Assembly: GCF_035917235.1 (NCBI RefSeq)
Contig: NZ_CP108423.1
Coordinates: 3,661,001-3,725,000 of the forward strand
DNA: 64,000 nucleotides
Reading direction: 5' to 3'
DNA from: Streptomyces sp. NBC_01294
GTDB taxonomy: Bacteria; Actinomycetota; Actinomycetes; Streptomycetales; Streptomycetaceae
Shown here: positions 1 through 6,977 of the stretch, in pieces
How the letters are laid out: each line of letters opens with the position of its first letter
Position numbering within the stretch: position 1 is the first letter of the stretch
The notes under the pieces: model-generated
Seen by the model: only the letters and a program-made list of their open reading frames with translations
Told to the model about the DNA's origin: nothing
The model's database searches: none
Position numbers and translations under genes: made by a program

Positions 1-1032
1 CCCCAGGTCGACGACCCCGCCGCCCCCCGCATCGCCGTCGTCGGGGCGACCGGCGCGGTGGGCGGTACCGTCCTCGAACTCATCGAGGACCGCCGTCTCC
101 CGTACCGGCGACTGCACTTGGTGGCCTCCGCGCGCTCGGCCGGCCGTACGATCCGCGTCGACGGCCGCGACCACGGCGTCATCCCGCTCTCCCGGTTCGA
201 CTTCGGCACGGTCGACGCCGCGCTGTTCTGCGCCGGCACGCAGGTCAGCAGGGACTGGGTCCCGGTCGCCGTCGCGCACGGCGCGCTGGCCGTCGACAGC
301 ACCTCCGCCTTCCGGATGGACCCGGGCACCCCGCTGGTCGTCCCGCAGCTGAACGCGTCCGAGCTGGGCCGCCGGCCGGCCGGCGGGGTGATCGCGGTGC
401 CCGGCGCCGCCACCGTGCCCGTGGTCCGCGTGGTGCGGGACGTGGAGCGCCGCTGGGGGATCCGCCGGATCGTCGTCAGTACGTACCAGGGCGCCTCGGG
501 CGCCGGGCACGCCGGCATCGAGGAGCTCCAGGACGGCTCGCGCACGGTCCTGCAGGACCCGCAGGCCACCGTGCCCTCGGCGGAGTTCTCGCCCGCGCTG
601 GCCTTCAACGTGCTGCCGGGCATCGGCGACCTCCTGGAGGACGGTTCGACCCGCCAGGAGCGGGAGTTGGCCGACGAGGTCCGCAAGGTCCTGGGGCTGC
701 CCGGCATCGAGGTCACGGCGACCTGCGCCCGGGTCCCGATGGTCAGCGGGCACGGCGCGGCGGTGTGGGTGCAGTGCCGTGCGGCGGTGGACCGCGCCGA
801 ACTGGTGGCGCTGCTCCGGGCGTTGCCCGAGGTCACCGTCCACGACGGCGGCGGTGGTCCGACCCCGGCGGCGCTGGGCGACCCGGACCGGCTCCACGTG
901 GGGCGGATCCGGGTCTCGGCCACCGCCCCGGACGGCTTCTGGCTCTGGCTGGCCACCGACAACCTCCGGGTCGGCGGCGCGCTGGACGCCGTACGGATCG
1001 TGGAGGAACTGCTGGCCCGGGGCGCCCTGTGA
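1..1032 (+). CDS. Aspartate-semialdehyde dehydrogenase-like protein, catalytic Cys absent (5' partial)
   Basis: The frame is open from the first base of the window and already reads the Rossmann nucleotide-binding motif (IAVVGATGAVGG), so the true start lies to the left. The fold-defining segments of ASADH are present: STYQGASGAG after the active-site loop and TCARVPMVSGH, which carries the substrate-binding Arg and the catalytic His. The active-site loop, normally NPNCS/T, reads VPGAAT, so the nucleophilic Cys is Ala at bases 406-408. Family knowledge: ASADH makes aspartate semialdehyde for Lys/Met/Thr/DAP synthesis and needs that Cys. I infer a catalytically dead or repurposed paralogue, with the true asd elsewhere. 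It converges on the LysR gene at 1089-1994. Confidence 0.8.
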   Translation, partial: PQVDDPAAPRIAVVGATGAVGGTVLELIEDRRLPYRRLHLVASARSAGRTIRVDGRDHGVIPLSRFDFGTVDAALFCAGTQVSRDWVPVAVAHGALAVDSTSAFRMDPGTPLVVPQLNASELGRRPAGGVIAVPGAATVPVVRVVRDVERRWGIRRIVVSTYQGASGAGHAGIEELQDGSRTVLQDPQATVPSAEFSPALAFNVLPGIGDLLEDGSTRQERELADEVRKVLGLPGIEVTATCARVPMVSGHGAAVWVQCRAAVDRAELVALLRALPEVTVHDGGGGPTPAALGDPDRLHVGRIRVSATAPDGFWLWLATDNLRVGGALDAVRIVEELLARGAL

Positions 1033-1088
1033 ACACGGCCCCCGGCGGGCCCCGGCAGGCCCGCCGAGCCGCAGCGGTCCGGCAGGCC

Positions 1089-1994
1089 TCAGCAGGCCAC
1101 CAGTGGCCGGTCCTGCTCGGCGAAGCGGACCATCCAGTCGATGAACACCCGCATCTCGCGCGTGAGGTGGCGCCCGTACCGCCACGCGATCTGCGTGTAC
1201 ACCTCGAACGGAGCCGTCCAGTCGAGCACGGTCAGCGACTGCGCCTCGACCTCGGCGGCCACCGCCATCGCGGGCAGCACGCTGACGCCGAGCCCGGCCG
1301 AGACCCCGCGCTTGATCGACTCGATGTTGCCGAACTGCAGCAGCGGTACGGGGTGCTCGGCCCCGCTGTTGAGCTCCGCCTCGAACATCGCCCCGTACGA
1401 GCAGCCCGCCTCCGGCGCCAGGATCGGCACCGCGCGCAGGTCGCCGGTCGAGACGTTGCGGGCGCCCGCCAGGACGTGGTCCGGGGCGGCGACCGCGACC
1501 AGCGGCTCGGAGCCGAGGACCTCGGTCCGGACCCCCGGGTGCTCCGTCTCGGCCTCCATGAGGAAACCCAGGTCGAAGGTGCCCTGCCGCAGCGCCTCGC
1601 AGGTGTCCCGGCACAGGCTGGGCCGCAGGGCGAGCTGGAGCTGCGGGTAGCGGTGGTGGAAGTACTCCAGGACCGGGGGCATCCGGTAGGAGGTGAAGCT
1701 CTCCATCGTGCCGATCGTGAGGACCCCCGACGGCTCGGCCAGGCCGGTGGTCCGGTCCCGGGCCTCGTCGACCAGGGAGAGGATCTGCTCGGCGTACGGA
1801 ACGAGGCGTTCACCGGCCGGAGTCAGCCGGATCCGCCCCCGCAGCCGCTCGAACAGTTCCACCCCCAGCGCCACCTCCAGGCCTTTGACCTGGGCGGTGA
1901 CGCTGGACTGCGCGTACTTCAGATCGGCCGCGGCGCGGGTGAAGCTGAGCAGCGTCGCGACCCGGTGGAAGGTGGTGAGCTGCTTCAGGTCCAT
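1089..1994 (-). CDS. LysR-family transcriptional regulator
   Basis: The 301-residue protein has the usual LysR length. An N-terminal winged helix-turn-helix (about residues 1-60: MDLKQLTTFHRVATLLSFTR onward, with the AQSSVTAQVKGLE recognition helix) is followed by a two-lobe periplasmic-binding-type effector domain (about 90-290). LysR proteins act as tetramers and usually regulate a divergent neighbour. Here the upstream neighbour, the small secreted peptide at 2038-2205, is on the same strand 43 bp away, and the asd-like gene converges, so the target is not obvious. The effector is unknown. Confidence 0.9.
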   Translation of the reverse strand: MDLKQLTTFHRVATLLSFTRAAADLKYAQSSVTAQVKGLEVALGVELFERLRGRIRLTPAGERLVPYAEQILSLVDEARDRTTGLAEPSGVLTIGTMESFTSYRMPPVLEYFHHRYPQLQLALRPSLCRDTCEALRQGTFDLGFLMEAETEHPGVRTEVLGSEPLVAVAAPDHVLAGARNVSTGDLRAVPILAPEAGCSYGAMFEAELNSGAEHPVPLLQFGNIESIKRGVSAGLGVSVLPAMAVAAEVEAQSLTVLDWTAPFEVYTQIAWRYGRHLTREMRVFIDWMVRFAEQDRPLVAC

Positions 1995-2037
1995 GCGCTG
2001 TCCCGGCGGCGCGCCGTCCCCGTGCTGGCGGCGGTGG

Positions 2038-2205
2038 TCACTGCCAGCCCATGTCCGTCTTCTGGGCGTCCACGACCGGCGTGGCGGGCGCCTCGGCGAC
2101 CTGCGGCGCCTCGGTCGCGGCGGCCTGTGCGGCGGCGGGCGCGATCAGCACGGCGGCGCCCATGGCGATGGTTGTGGCTGCCTTGACCATACGAATGCGA
2201 AGCAT
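2038..2205 (-). CDS. Small secreted peptide, unknown function
   Basis: A 55-residue protein is predicted from the ATG at 2205-2203, which follows a GGGGGAA ribosome-binding site; a longer in-frame reading upstream lacks one. Residues 1-29 form a signal peptide: a basic start (MLRIRMVK), a hydrophobic core, and an AQA-A type cleavage site. The predicted mature part is about 26 residues, rich in Ala, Pro and Glu, and ends DMGWQ. It is divergent from the TrmB/LuxR-type regulator at 2360, across an intergenic region holding a strong inverted repeat, and that regulator may control it. No family is recognised. Confidence 0.65.
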   Translation of the reverse strand: MLRIRMVKAATTIAMGAAVLIAPAAAQAAATEAPQVAEAPATPVVDAQKTDMGWQ

Positions 2206-2287
2206 GAAAAGAATTCCCCCTGTGACTGCGCGTTTCCTTGCAGCCACAGCATCACCACGGTCACACGCCCGGCAAAGGGTTTCCGGG

Positions 2288-2319
2288 TGGCCAGATTGGG
2301 CCCTGACCCAATCTGTCCA
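2288..2319. promoter_or_regulatory. Inverted repeat, candidate operator
   Basis: The arms CAGATTGGG (2292-2300) and CCCAATCTG (2307-2315) are perfect complements around a 6-bp spacer. After one mismatch they extend with TGG/CCA to 2288 and 2319. The repeat lies between the divergent small secreted peptide gene and the regulator at 2360. It has no T-tract, so a dimeric regulator site is more likely than a terminator; autoregulation by the 2360 product is an inference. A GATAAT hexamer at 2346-2351 is a plausible -10 box that would start the rightward transcript almost at the start codon. Confidence 0.5.
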
Positions 2320-2359
2320 GCCGGGCCCTTGTCAGACGCAACAGGGATAATGGCTGCTG

Positions 2360-3382
2360 ATGGATGGGGGGCCGATGCTCGAAGTACTGGGACTGGACAA
2401 ACCGACCGAGGCTGTTTACCGGGCGATGTTGAGCCGCCCCCGGGACGACGCCCAGGCCCTGGCCGCGCGGCTCGGCATCTCCGAGGAGGCCGTCCGCGAG
2501 GCGTGGGACCGGCTGGCCGGGCTCTCCCTCGTGCAGTACCCCGCCGACGGCCCGACCGGCTCCGCCGCCCCGCCCCGCGCGGTCAGCCCGGAGGTCGGCC
2601 TCGAATACCTGCTGGCCCGGCGGCAGGCCGAGTTCGCCCGGGAGAGCCAGCGCATCGCCGGCGCCCGGGCGGTGGCCCGGCAGCTGATCTCCGAGTACGA
2701 GGACCTGCGCCCGGTCGGGGCGCCGGTCAGCGTGGAGCACCTCGCCGACGTCGACGAGGTCCGCACCCGCCTCGCGGTGCTCACCGAGAACGTCCGGACC
2801 GAGGTGATGGTCTTCGCCCCCGGCGGGGCGCAGACGGAGGCCAACATGGCCGCCTCCCGCCCGCTCAACGAGCGGCTGCTCGGCCGGGGCGTCACCATGC
2901 GGACGATCTACCTGGACAGCGTCCGCAACAACCCGGCCAGCGAGGCGCACGCCAAATGGCTGACGGAGCTGGGCGGCCAGGTCCGCACCGTCGCCGTGCT
3001 GCCGCTCCGGATGACCATCGTGGACCGTACGACCGCCGTGCTCCCCGTCAACAGCGAGGACAGCGGCCAGGGCGCGGTCGCCCTCACCGGCCAGGGCACG
3101 CTCACCGCCCTGTGCACCCTCTTCGAGACGGTGTGGGAGAACGCCCGCCCGCTGGGCCAGGCCCCCCGCCGCGACGAGGGCGAACTGGACCACCAGGAGG
3201 CGGCCACCCTGCGCCTGCTCGCCGAGGGCCACACCGACGAGGGCATCGCCAAGCGCCTCGGCGTCTCCCACCGCACGGCCCGCCGCATCGCCACGGTCCT
3301 GATGGAGCGCCTGGGCGCCCGAAGCCGCTTCGAGGCCGGCGCCCGGGCGGTCCAGCGCGGCTGGCTCCCGCCGGACGCGTAG
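2360..3382 (+). CDS. TrmB-like / LuxR-type HTH transcriptional regulator
   Basis: The 340-residue protein has two DNA-binding-like regions. The N-terminus (about 5-65: LGLDKPTEAVYRAML, then AARLGISEEAVREAWDRL) is a TrmB-type winged helix. The C-terminus (about 275-335: LRLLAEGHTDEGIAKRLGVS then RTARRIATVLMERLGA) is a LuxR/GerE four-helix domain. Between them is a phospholipase-D-like sensor region (about 110-260). This architecture is common in Streptomyces and often linked to secondary metabolism. The ATG at 2360 fits a leaderless start from the GATAAT box; the ATG at 2375, preceded by GGGGGG, is an alternative. The effector is unknown. Confidence 0.85.
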   Translation: MDGGPMLEVLGLDKPTEAVYRAMLSRPRDDAQALAARLGISEEAVREAWDRLAGLSLVQYPADGPTGSAAPPRAVSPEVGLEYLLARRQAEFARESQRIAGARAVARQLISEYEDLRPVGAPVSVEHLADVDEVRTRLAVLTENVRTEVMVFAPGGAQTEANMAASRPLNERLLGRGVTMRTIYLDSVRNNPASEAHAKWLTELGGQVRTVAVLPLRMTIVDRTTAVLPVNSEDSGQGAVALTGQGTLTALCTLFETVWENARPLGQAPRRDEGELDHQEAATLRLLAEGHTDEGIAKRLGVSHRTARRIATVLMERLGARSRFEAGARAVQRGWLPPDA

Positions 3383-3414
3383 CCCGTCACCGGACACGGA
3401 CGCCGGACCGAGTC

Positions 3415-3585
3415 CTAGCGCACGCTCAGCGGCCGCTGGTCCGTCCACACCTCGTCGATGTGCGCGAGGCACTCCTCCTTGGTCCCGGCCACACCCGCGT
3501 CCCGCCAGCCCAGGGGCAGTTCACGTCCCTCGGCCCAGATCGAGTACTGCTCTTCCCCGTTGACGACAACGGTGAACCGTCCCAC
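3415..3585 (-). CDS. MbtH-like protein (orphan, 56 residues)
   Basis: The GTG start at 3585-3583 has a GGAGG site six bases upstream. The translation carries the MbtH signature in order: NGEEQYSIW, then ELPLGW, then [16 protein letters not shown]. MbtH proteins bind adenylation domains of nonribosomal peptide synthetases and help them fold or work. The usual length is about 62-75 residues, so this one is short at both ends, and the Pro of the usual SLWP motif is Ala. No NRPS gene lies within the window, so it may serve NRPSs in trans. It faces the regulator at 2360-3382 tail to tail. Confidence 0.85.
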   Translation of the reverse strand: MGRFTVVVNGEEQYSIWAEGRELPLGWRDAGVAGTKEECLAHIDEVWTDQRPLSVR

Positions 3586-3825
3586 GCCGCACCTCCACGT
3601 ACGTGCCGGCCCGACAGCCCGGCTACCTCATTGCGGGCCCAGCCTGTTCCGCCCACCCCCGCACCACAACACCCACCCCATACCGGCTCCCGAACTCCAC
3701 AATCGCCCCAGCCGATCGCCCCGTCCCGAGCCCCGGAACCCACGCCCCCGTGCCACCTCCCTCCGTCCCGCACCAGTGCGCGAGTAGGGTTGTCCTGGCT
3801 CATCACGGACCGGGGGAGAACGCGC

Positions 3826-4752
3826 ATGGAACGGCTGCGCCATGACGACCCTCCGCACACCGGGCCCCACATCACCCTGGCCCGGCTCGACGCGGAGTCC
3901 GAACAGGCCGTTCCCGCGCGCCGCTTCATCGCCCGCAGCGCCGACGGCGACCGCACGTTCCTCGCCTTCCTCCCGCGCACCGACGTCGACCCGACCCGCT
4001 GGGCGATCGAGGCGGAGGGTGCCCGTCGGCTCTCGATACCGGGATTCCTTCCGGTCGGGGAGGTCGGCGGCACGGCGGACCTCCCCTGGTACACGGCGCC
4101 GTACGTCCCCGCCCTCCCGCTCCCCGCCGCCCTGCGCGCTCACGGCGGTCCGCTGCCGGAGCCGGTCGTACGAGCCCTGGGCGCTTCCCTCGCCCGGACG
4201 CTGTCCACCGCCCACGCCCTCGGCGTGACGCACGCCGGCCTCTCCCCCGCCGCCGTACTGCTCACCACCGAAGGCGCCCGCCTGGGCTGCTTCGGGGCGG
4301 TACGGGCCGCGGCCCCGGACGGCATGCGGCGCAGCGGCCTGCCCGGCCTCGACTCCGGCAGCCTCGCGCCGGAACAAGCGGCCGGTGGACGGCCGCGCCC
4401 GCTGGGCGACGTGTACGCCCTGGGGGCGGTGCTCGCCTACGCGGGAACCGGCCACACCGTCCCCGAACGCGACGAACTTCCCCCCTTCCTCCGCGAACTG
4501 ATCATGGCCTGCCTCTCCCGCGATCCCGAGCGGCGTCCGCAGGCGCACCAGGTCCTCACCCACCTGGAGTCACACCTGGAGGCACGCCCGGTGTCACACC
4601 CGGAGCCGGCCGCACCCACGGCGGCACATCAGGCCACCGTCCTGGACACGGCCGCCCCGATCCCCCTGCCGGCGCCCGTGGTCGCCGCGCTCGCACGCCA
4701 GTCGGCGCAGGTCCTCGCGGCCGAACTCCCCGCTCCCGCTCCCCTGGACTGA
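3826..4752 (+). CDS. Ser/Thr pseudokinase
   Basis: The 308-residue protein starts at the ATG behind a GGGGGAG site. The kinase fold can be followed, but its catalytic residues are lost. The catalytic-loop HRDLKPxN reads HAGLSPAA (136-143), so Asp, Lys and Asn are all changed. DFG reads CFG (155-157), and the beta-3 Lys region reads TFLAFLP. The APE segment (LAPEQ) and the C-lobe pattern around GDVYALGAVL are kept. It should not transfer phosphate. It lies 6 bp upstream of an active kinase and is probably cotranscribed with the next two genes; I infer a scaffold or allosteric partner. The C-terminal 60 residues are Ala/Pro-rich with no membrane segment. Confidence 0.75.
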   Translation: MERLRHDDPPHTGPHITLARLDAESEQAVPARRFIARSADGDRTFLAFLPRTDVDPTRWAIEAEGARRLSIPGFLPVGEVGGTADLPWYTAPYVPALPLPAALRAHGGPLPEPVVRALGASLARTLSTAHALGVTHAGLSPAAVLLTTEGARLGCFGAVRAAAPDGMRRSGLPGLDSGSLAPEQAAGGRPRPLGDVYALGAVLAYAGTGHTVPERDELPPFLRELIMACLSRDPERRPQAHQVLTHLESHLEARPVSHPEPAAPTAAHQATVLDTAAPIPLPAPVVAALARQSAQVLAAELPAPAPLD

Positions 4753-4758
4753 CGGCTG

Positions 4759-6954
4759 ATGCTCTCCCCCCTGACCCACGACGACCCGCACCGGCTCGGC
4801 CCGTACCGCCTCATCGCCCGCCTGGGCAGCGGCGGCATGGGCACCGTCTACCTCGCCCGCTCGGCCACCGGCCGTACGGCGGCGCTGAAGACGATGCATG
4901 CCCGCATCGCCACCGACCCCGCCACCCGCACCCGCTTCCGCCTGGAAGTGGACGCGGCCCGCGTCATCGGCTCCGTCCACGGCGCCCAGGTCTTCGACGC
5001 CGACCCGCTCGCCGAAACTCCCTGGCTGGCCACCGAGTACGTCCTCGGCCCACCCCTCGACGACGCCGTCTCCCTCGCGGGACCCCTCCCCGAGCCCGCG
5101 GTACGCGCGCTCGGAGCCCTGCTCTGTGCGGCTCTGGCCCAGCTCCACGCCTCGGACGTCGTCCACCGCGACCTCAAACCCTCCAACATCATGATCACGG
5201 CAGACGGCCCCAAAGTCATCGACTTCGGCATCGCCCGAGCCATCGGCGACGACCGCCTCACCCGCACCGGTACCGCCGCCGGCACGCCCGCCTTCATGTC
5301 CCCCGAGCAGGCGACCGGCCGGGAACACACCCCTGCGGGAGACGTCTTCGCACTCGCCGGCGTCCTCACCTACGCGGCCACCGGCCACGGCCCCTTCGGC
5401 ACCGGACAGCACGCCGACCTCATCTACCGCGTCCGCTACGCCGACCCCGACCTCACCGGAGTCCCCCCGGCCCTGCTCCCGATCCTGACCCGCTGCCTCG
5501 GCAAGAACCCGGCCGACCGCCCCGACACCACCGAACTCGCCGCCCAGCTGCACCCCGGGCGGGGCGGCGGCTTCGCCGGCCATCTCCCCGAGCCCCTGCT
5601 CATGGAGATCGCCCGCCGCGCCGGTGGCGTCTGGCAGGCCCGGCCCCACCGCCTCCCGGCCCCACCGGGACACGACCTCGCCGCAACCTTCCCGAGCGGC
5701 AACCCGTCCGCCCCGTTCACCCCGTCCGTCCTGTCCCGCCGCAAGCTCCTGACCCTCGGCGGGAGTTCCGTACTCGGAGCGGCGGCGGTCGGAGCCGGCG
5801 TCTGGGCCTGGGCCTGGCCGGGCCGTCCGAAGCCGCCCGCCGCCTCCTCGAAGGAACCGGCGTGGGACCTGCTCTGGCAGGTCCAGAAGGCCGGCTCCGC
5901 CGACCCCCTCATTCCCCCCGCGCCGCTCGTCCTGGACGGACTGCTCCTCGTGGGCGAGTACGGCGTACAGGGCCTGGATCCCGCGACCGGAGCGGCGAAG
6001 TGGTCGGACCCCCAGGTCTACTTCATGCGCCGGACCGCCACGGACGGCAAGCAGATCTACGCCGCCGACTACACCCTGGAAGAGACCGATCCCCTCCGCG
6101 TTTCGGCGGTCGATCCGGCCACCGGAGACCTCAAGGCCCCGTTCAGTGAACTCAAAGACCTGAGAGCGATCCTCTACGGAACCCAGCTGCTCTGCGCGGC
6201 GGGTGATGCCGTCTACCTGGCGGGAGGCCGGGGCCCTCACATGCCCACCGGTTTCGCCAAGGGCCAGACATGGTTCCTGCTGGGCATCGACACCCGTTCG
6301 GGCGGCAAACTCTGGGAGGTCCCGCTCCCCGCTCGACCGGACAAGTCCGAGCGCCTGCACTTCCTGTCCGCACAGGCCGTGGGTGAGTACCTGGTCCTCG
6401 TCCAGCAGTCCGCGGACGGAGAACCGCGCCTCGTCGTACACAACGCACGGACGGGCAAAGCGCTGTGGGACCGGCCGCTGAGCGGCAGGCAGTCGGCTCT
6501 CAGCCGGGCCCGGGTGGCCGTGGACGGCCGCCACGTGTACCCGTCGGCGGGTGAACTCGTCGCGCTGGGCCTGGCCGACGGCAAGCCGGCCTGGCGTTTC
6601 GAAGGGGCGACGCCGGGGGCGCGGTTCAGCCCGCCGGCCGTCAAGGACGGTGTGGTGTACGCGGTGGAGGAAGGCCGCGGCATGGTCGCCCTCGACGCCA
6701 CGAGCGGGGCACTGCGGTGGGCGGAGAAGAGCCGCGAGGTCCCGGCCGAGGACCTCGACACCCCGCCCACAGTCGGGATCGCGCAGGTGTACGTGTACAG
6801 CAAGGCCTCGTCCGGGCTGCTGGCCGCGGACCTGCGGACCGGCGCCGTGACCCGTCCCTTCAAAGCCGCCAAGGCGCGGTACTTCGCCCACGCGTCCGCC
6901 GGGCGGCTCATCGCCATCGGCGACGAATACGTCGCCGCGTACCCCCTCGCTTGA
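4759..6954 (+). CDS. Membrane Ser/Thr kinase with PQQ-like beta-propeller sensor
   Basis: The 731-residue protein has an active Hanks-type kinase domain at about 12-270: GSGGMG glycine loop, ALK Lys44, HRDLKPSNI catalytic loop, DFG and APE-type SPEQ. A basic juxtamembrane stretch with an SRRKLL motif (326-331) leads into one membrane span (about 331-352). The C-terminal 370 residues contain repeated Trp/Gly blades such as VDPATGDL, TGKALWDRPL and ADGKPAWRF, typical of PQQ-like/WD40-type propellers. The kinase is therefore cytoplasmic and the propeller outside. It follows the pseudokinase by 6 bp and precedes a paralogue by 23 bp. The ligand is unknown. Confidence 0.88.
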   Translation: MLSPLTHDDPHRLGPYRLIARLGSGGMGTVYLARSATGRTAALKTMHARIATDPATRTRFRLEVDAARVIGSVHGAQVFDADPLAETPWLATEYVLGPPLDDAVSLAGPLPEPAVRALGALLCAALAQLHASDVVHRDLKPSNIMITADGPKVIDFGIARAIGDDRLTRTGTAAGTPAFMSPEQATGREHTPAGDVFALAGVLTYAATGHGPFGTGQHADLIYRVRYADPDLTGVPPALLPILTRCLGKNPADRPDTTELAAQLHPGRGGGFAGHLPEPLLMEIARRAGGVWQARPHRLPAPPGHDLAATFPSGNPSAPFTPSVLSRRKLLTLGGSSVLGAAAVGAGVWAWAWPGRPKPPAASSKEPAWDLLWQVQKAGSADPLIPPAPLVLDGLLLVGEYGVQGLDPATGAAKWSDPQVYFMRRTATDGKQIYAADYTLEETDPLRVSAVDPATGDLKAPFSELKDLRAILYGTQLLCAAGDAVYLAGGRGPHMPTGFAKGQTWFLLGIDTRSGGKLWEVPLPARPDKSERLHFLSAQAVGEYLVLVQQSADGEPRLVVHNARTGKALWDRPLSGRQSALSRARVAVDGRHVYPSAGELVALGLADGKPAWRFEGATPGARFSPPAVKDGVVYAVEEGRGMVALDATSGALRWAEKSREVPAEDLDTPPTVGIAQVYVYSKASSGLLAADLRTGAVTRPFKAAKARYFAHASAGRLIAIGDEYVAAYPLA

Positions 6955-6977
6955 ACTCACGGAAAGCCTCACACGCA

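Noticed and set aside
3415..3585. An NRPS cluster implied by the MbtH-like gene
   Set aside because: No adenylation, condensation or carrier domain gene occurs anywhere in the window.
1693..4752. A very long rightward open frame (about 1019 codons) covering several genes
   Set aside because: Only its last 308 codons (from 3826) have a ribosome-binding site and family similarity. The rest is an antisense or off-frame shadow of other genes in GC-rich DNA.
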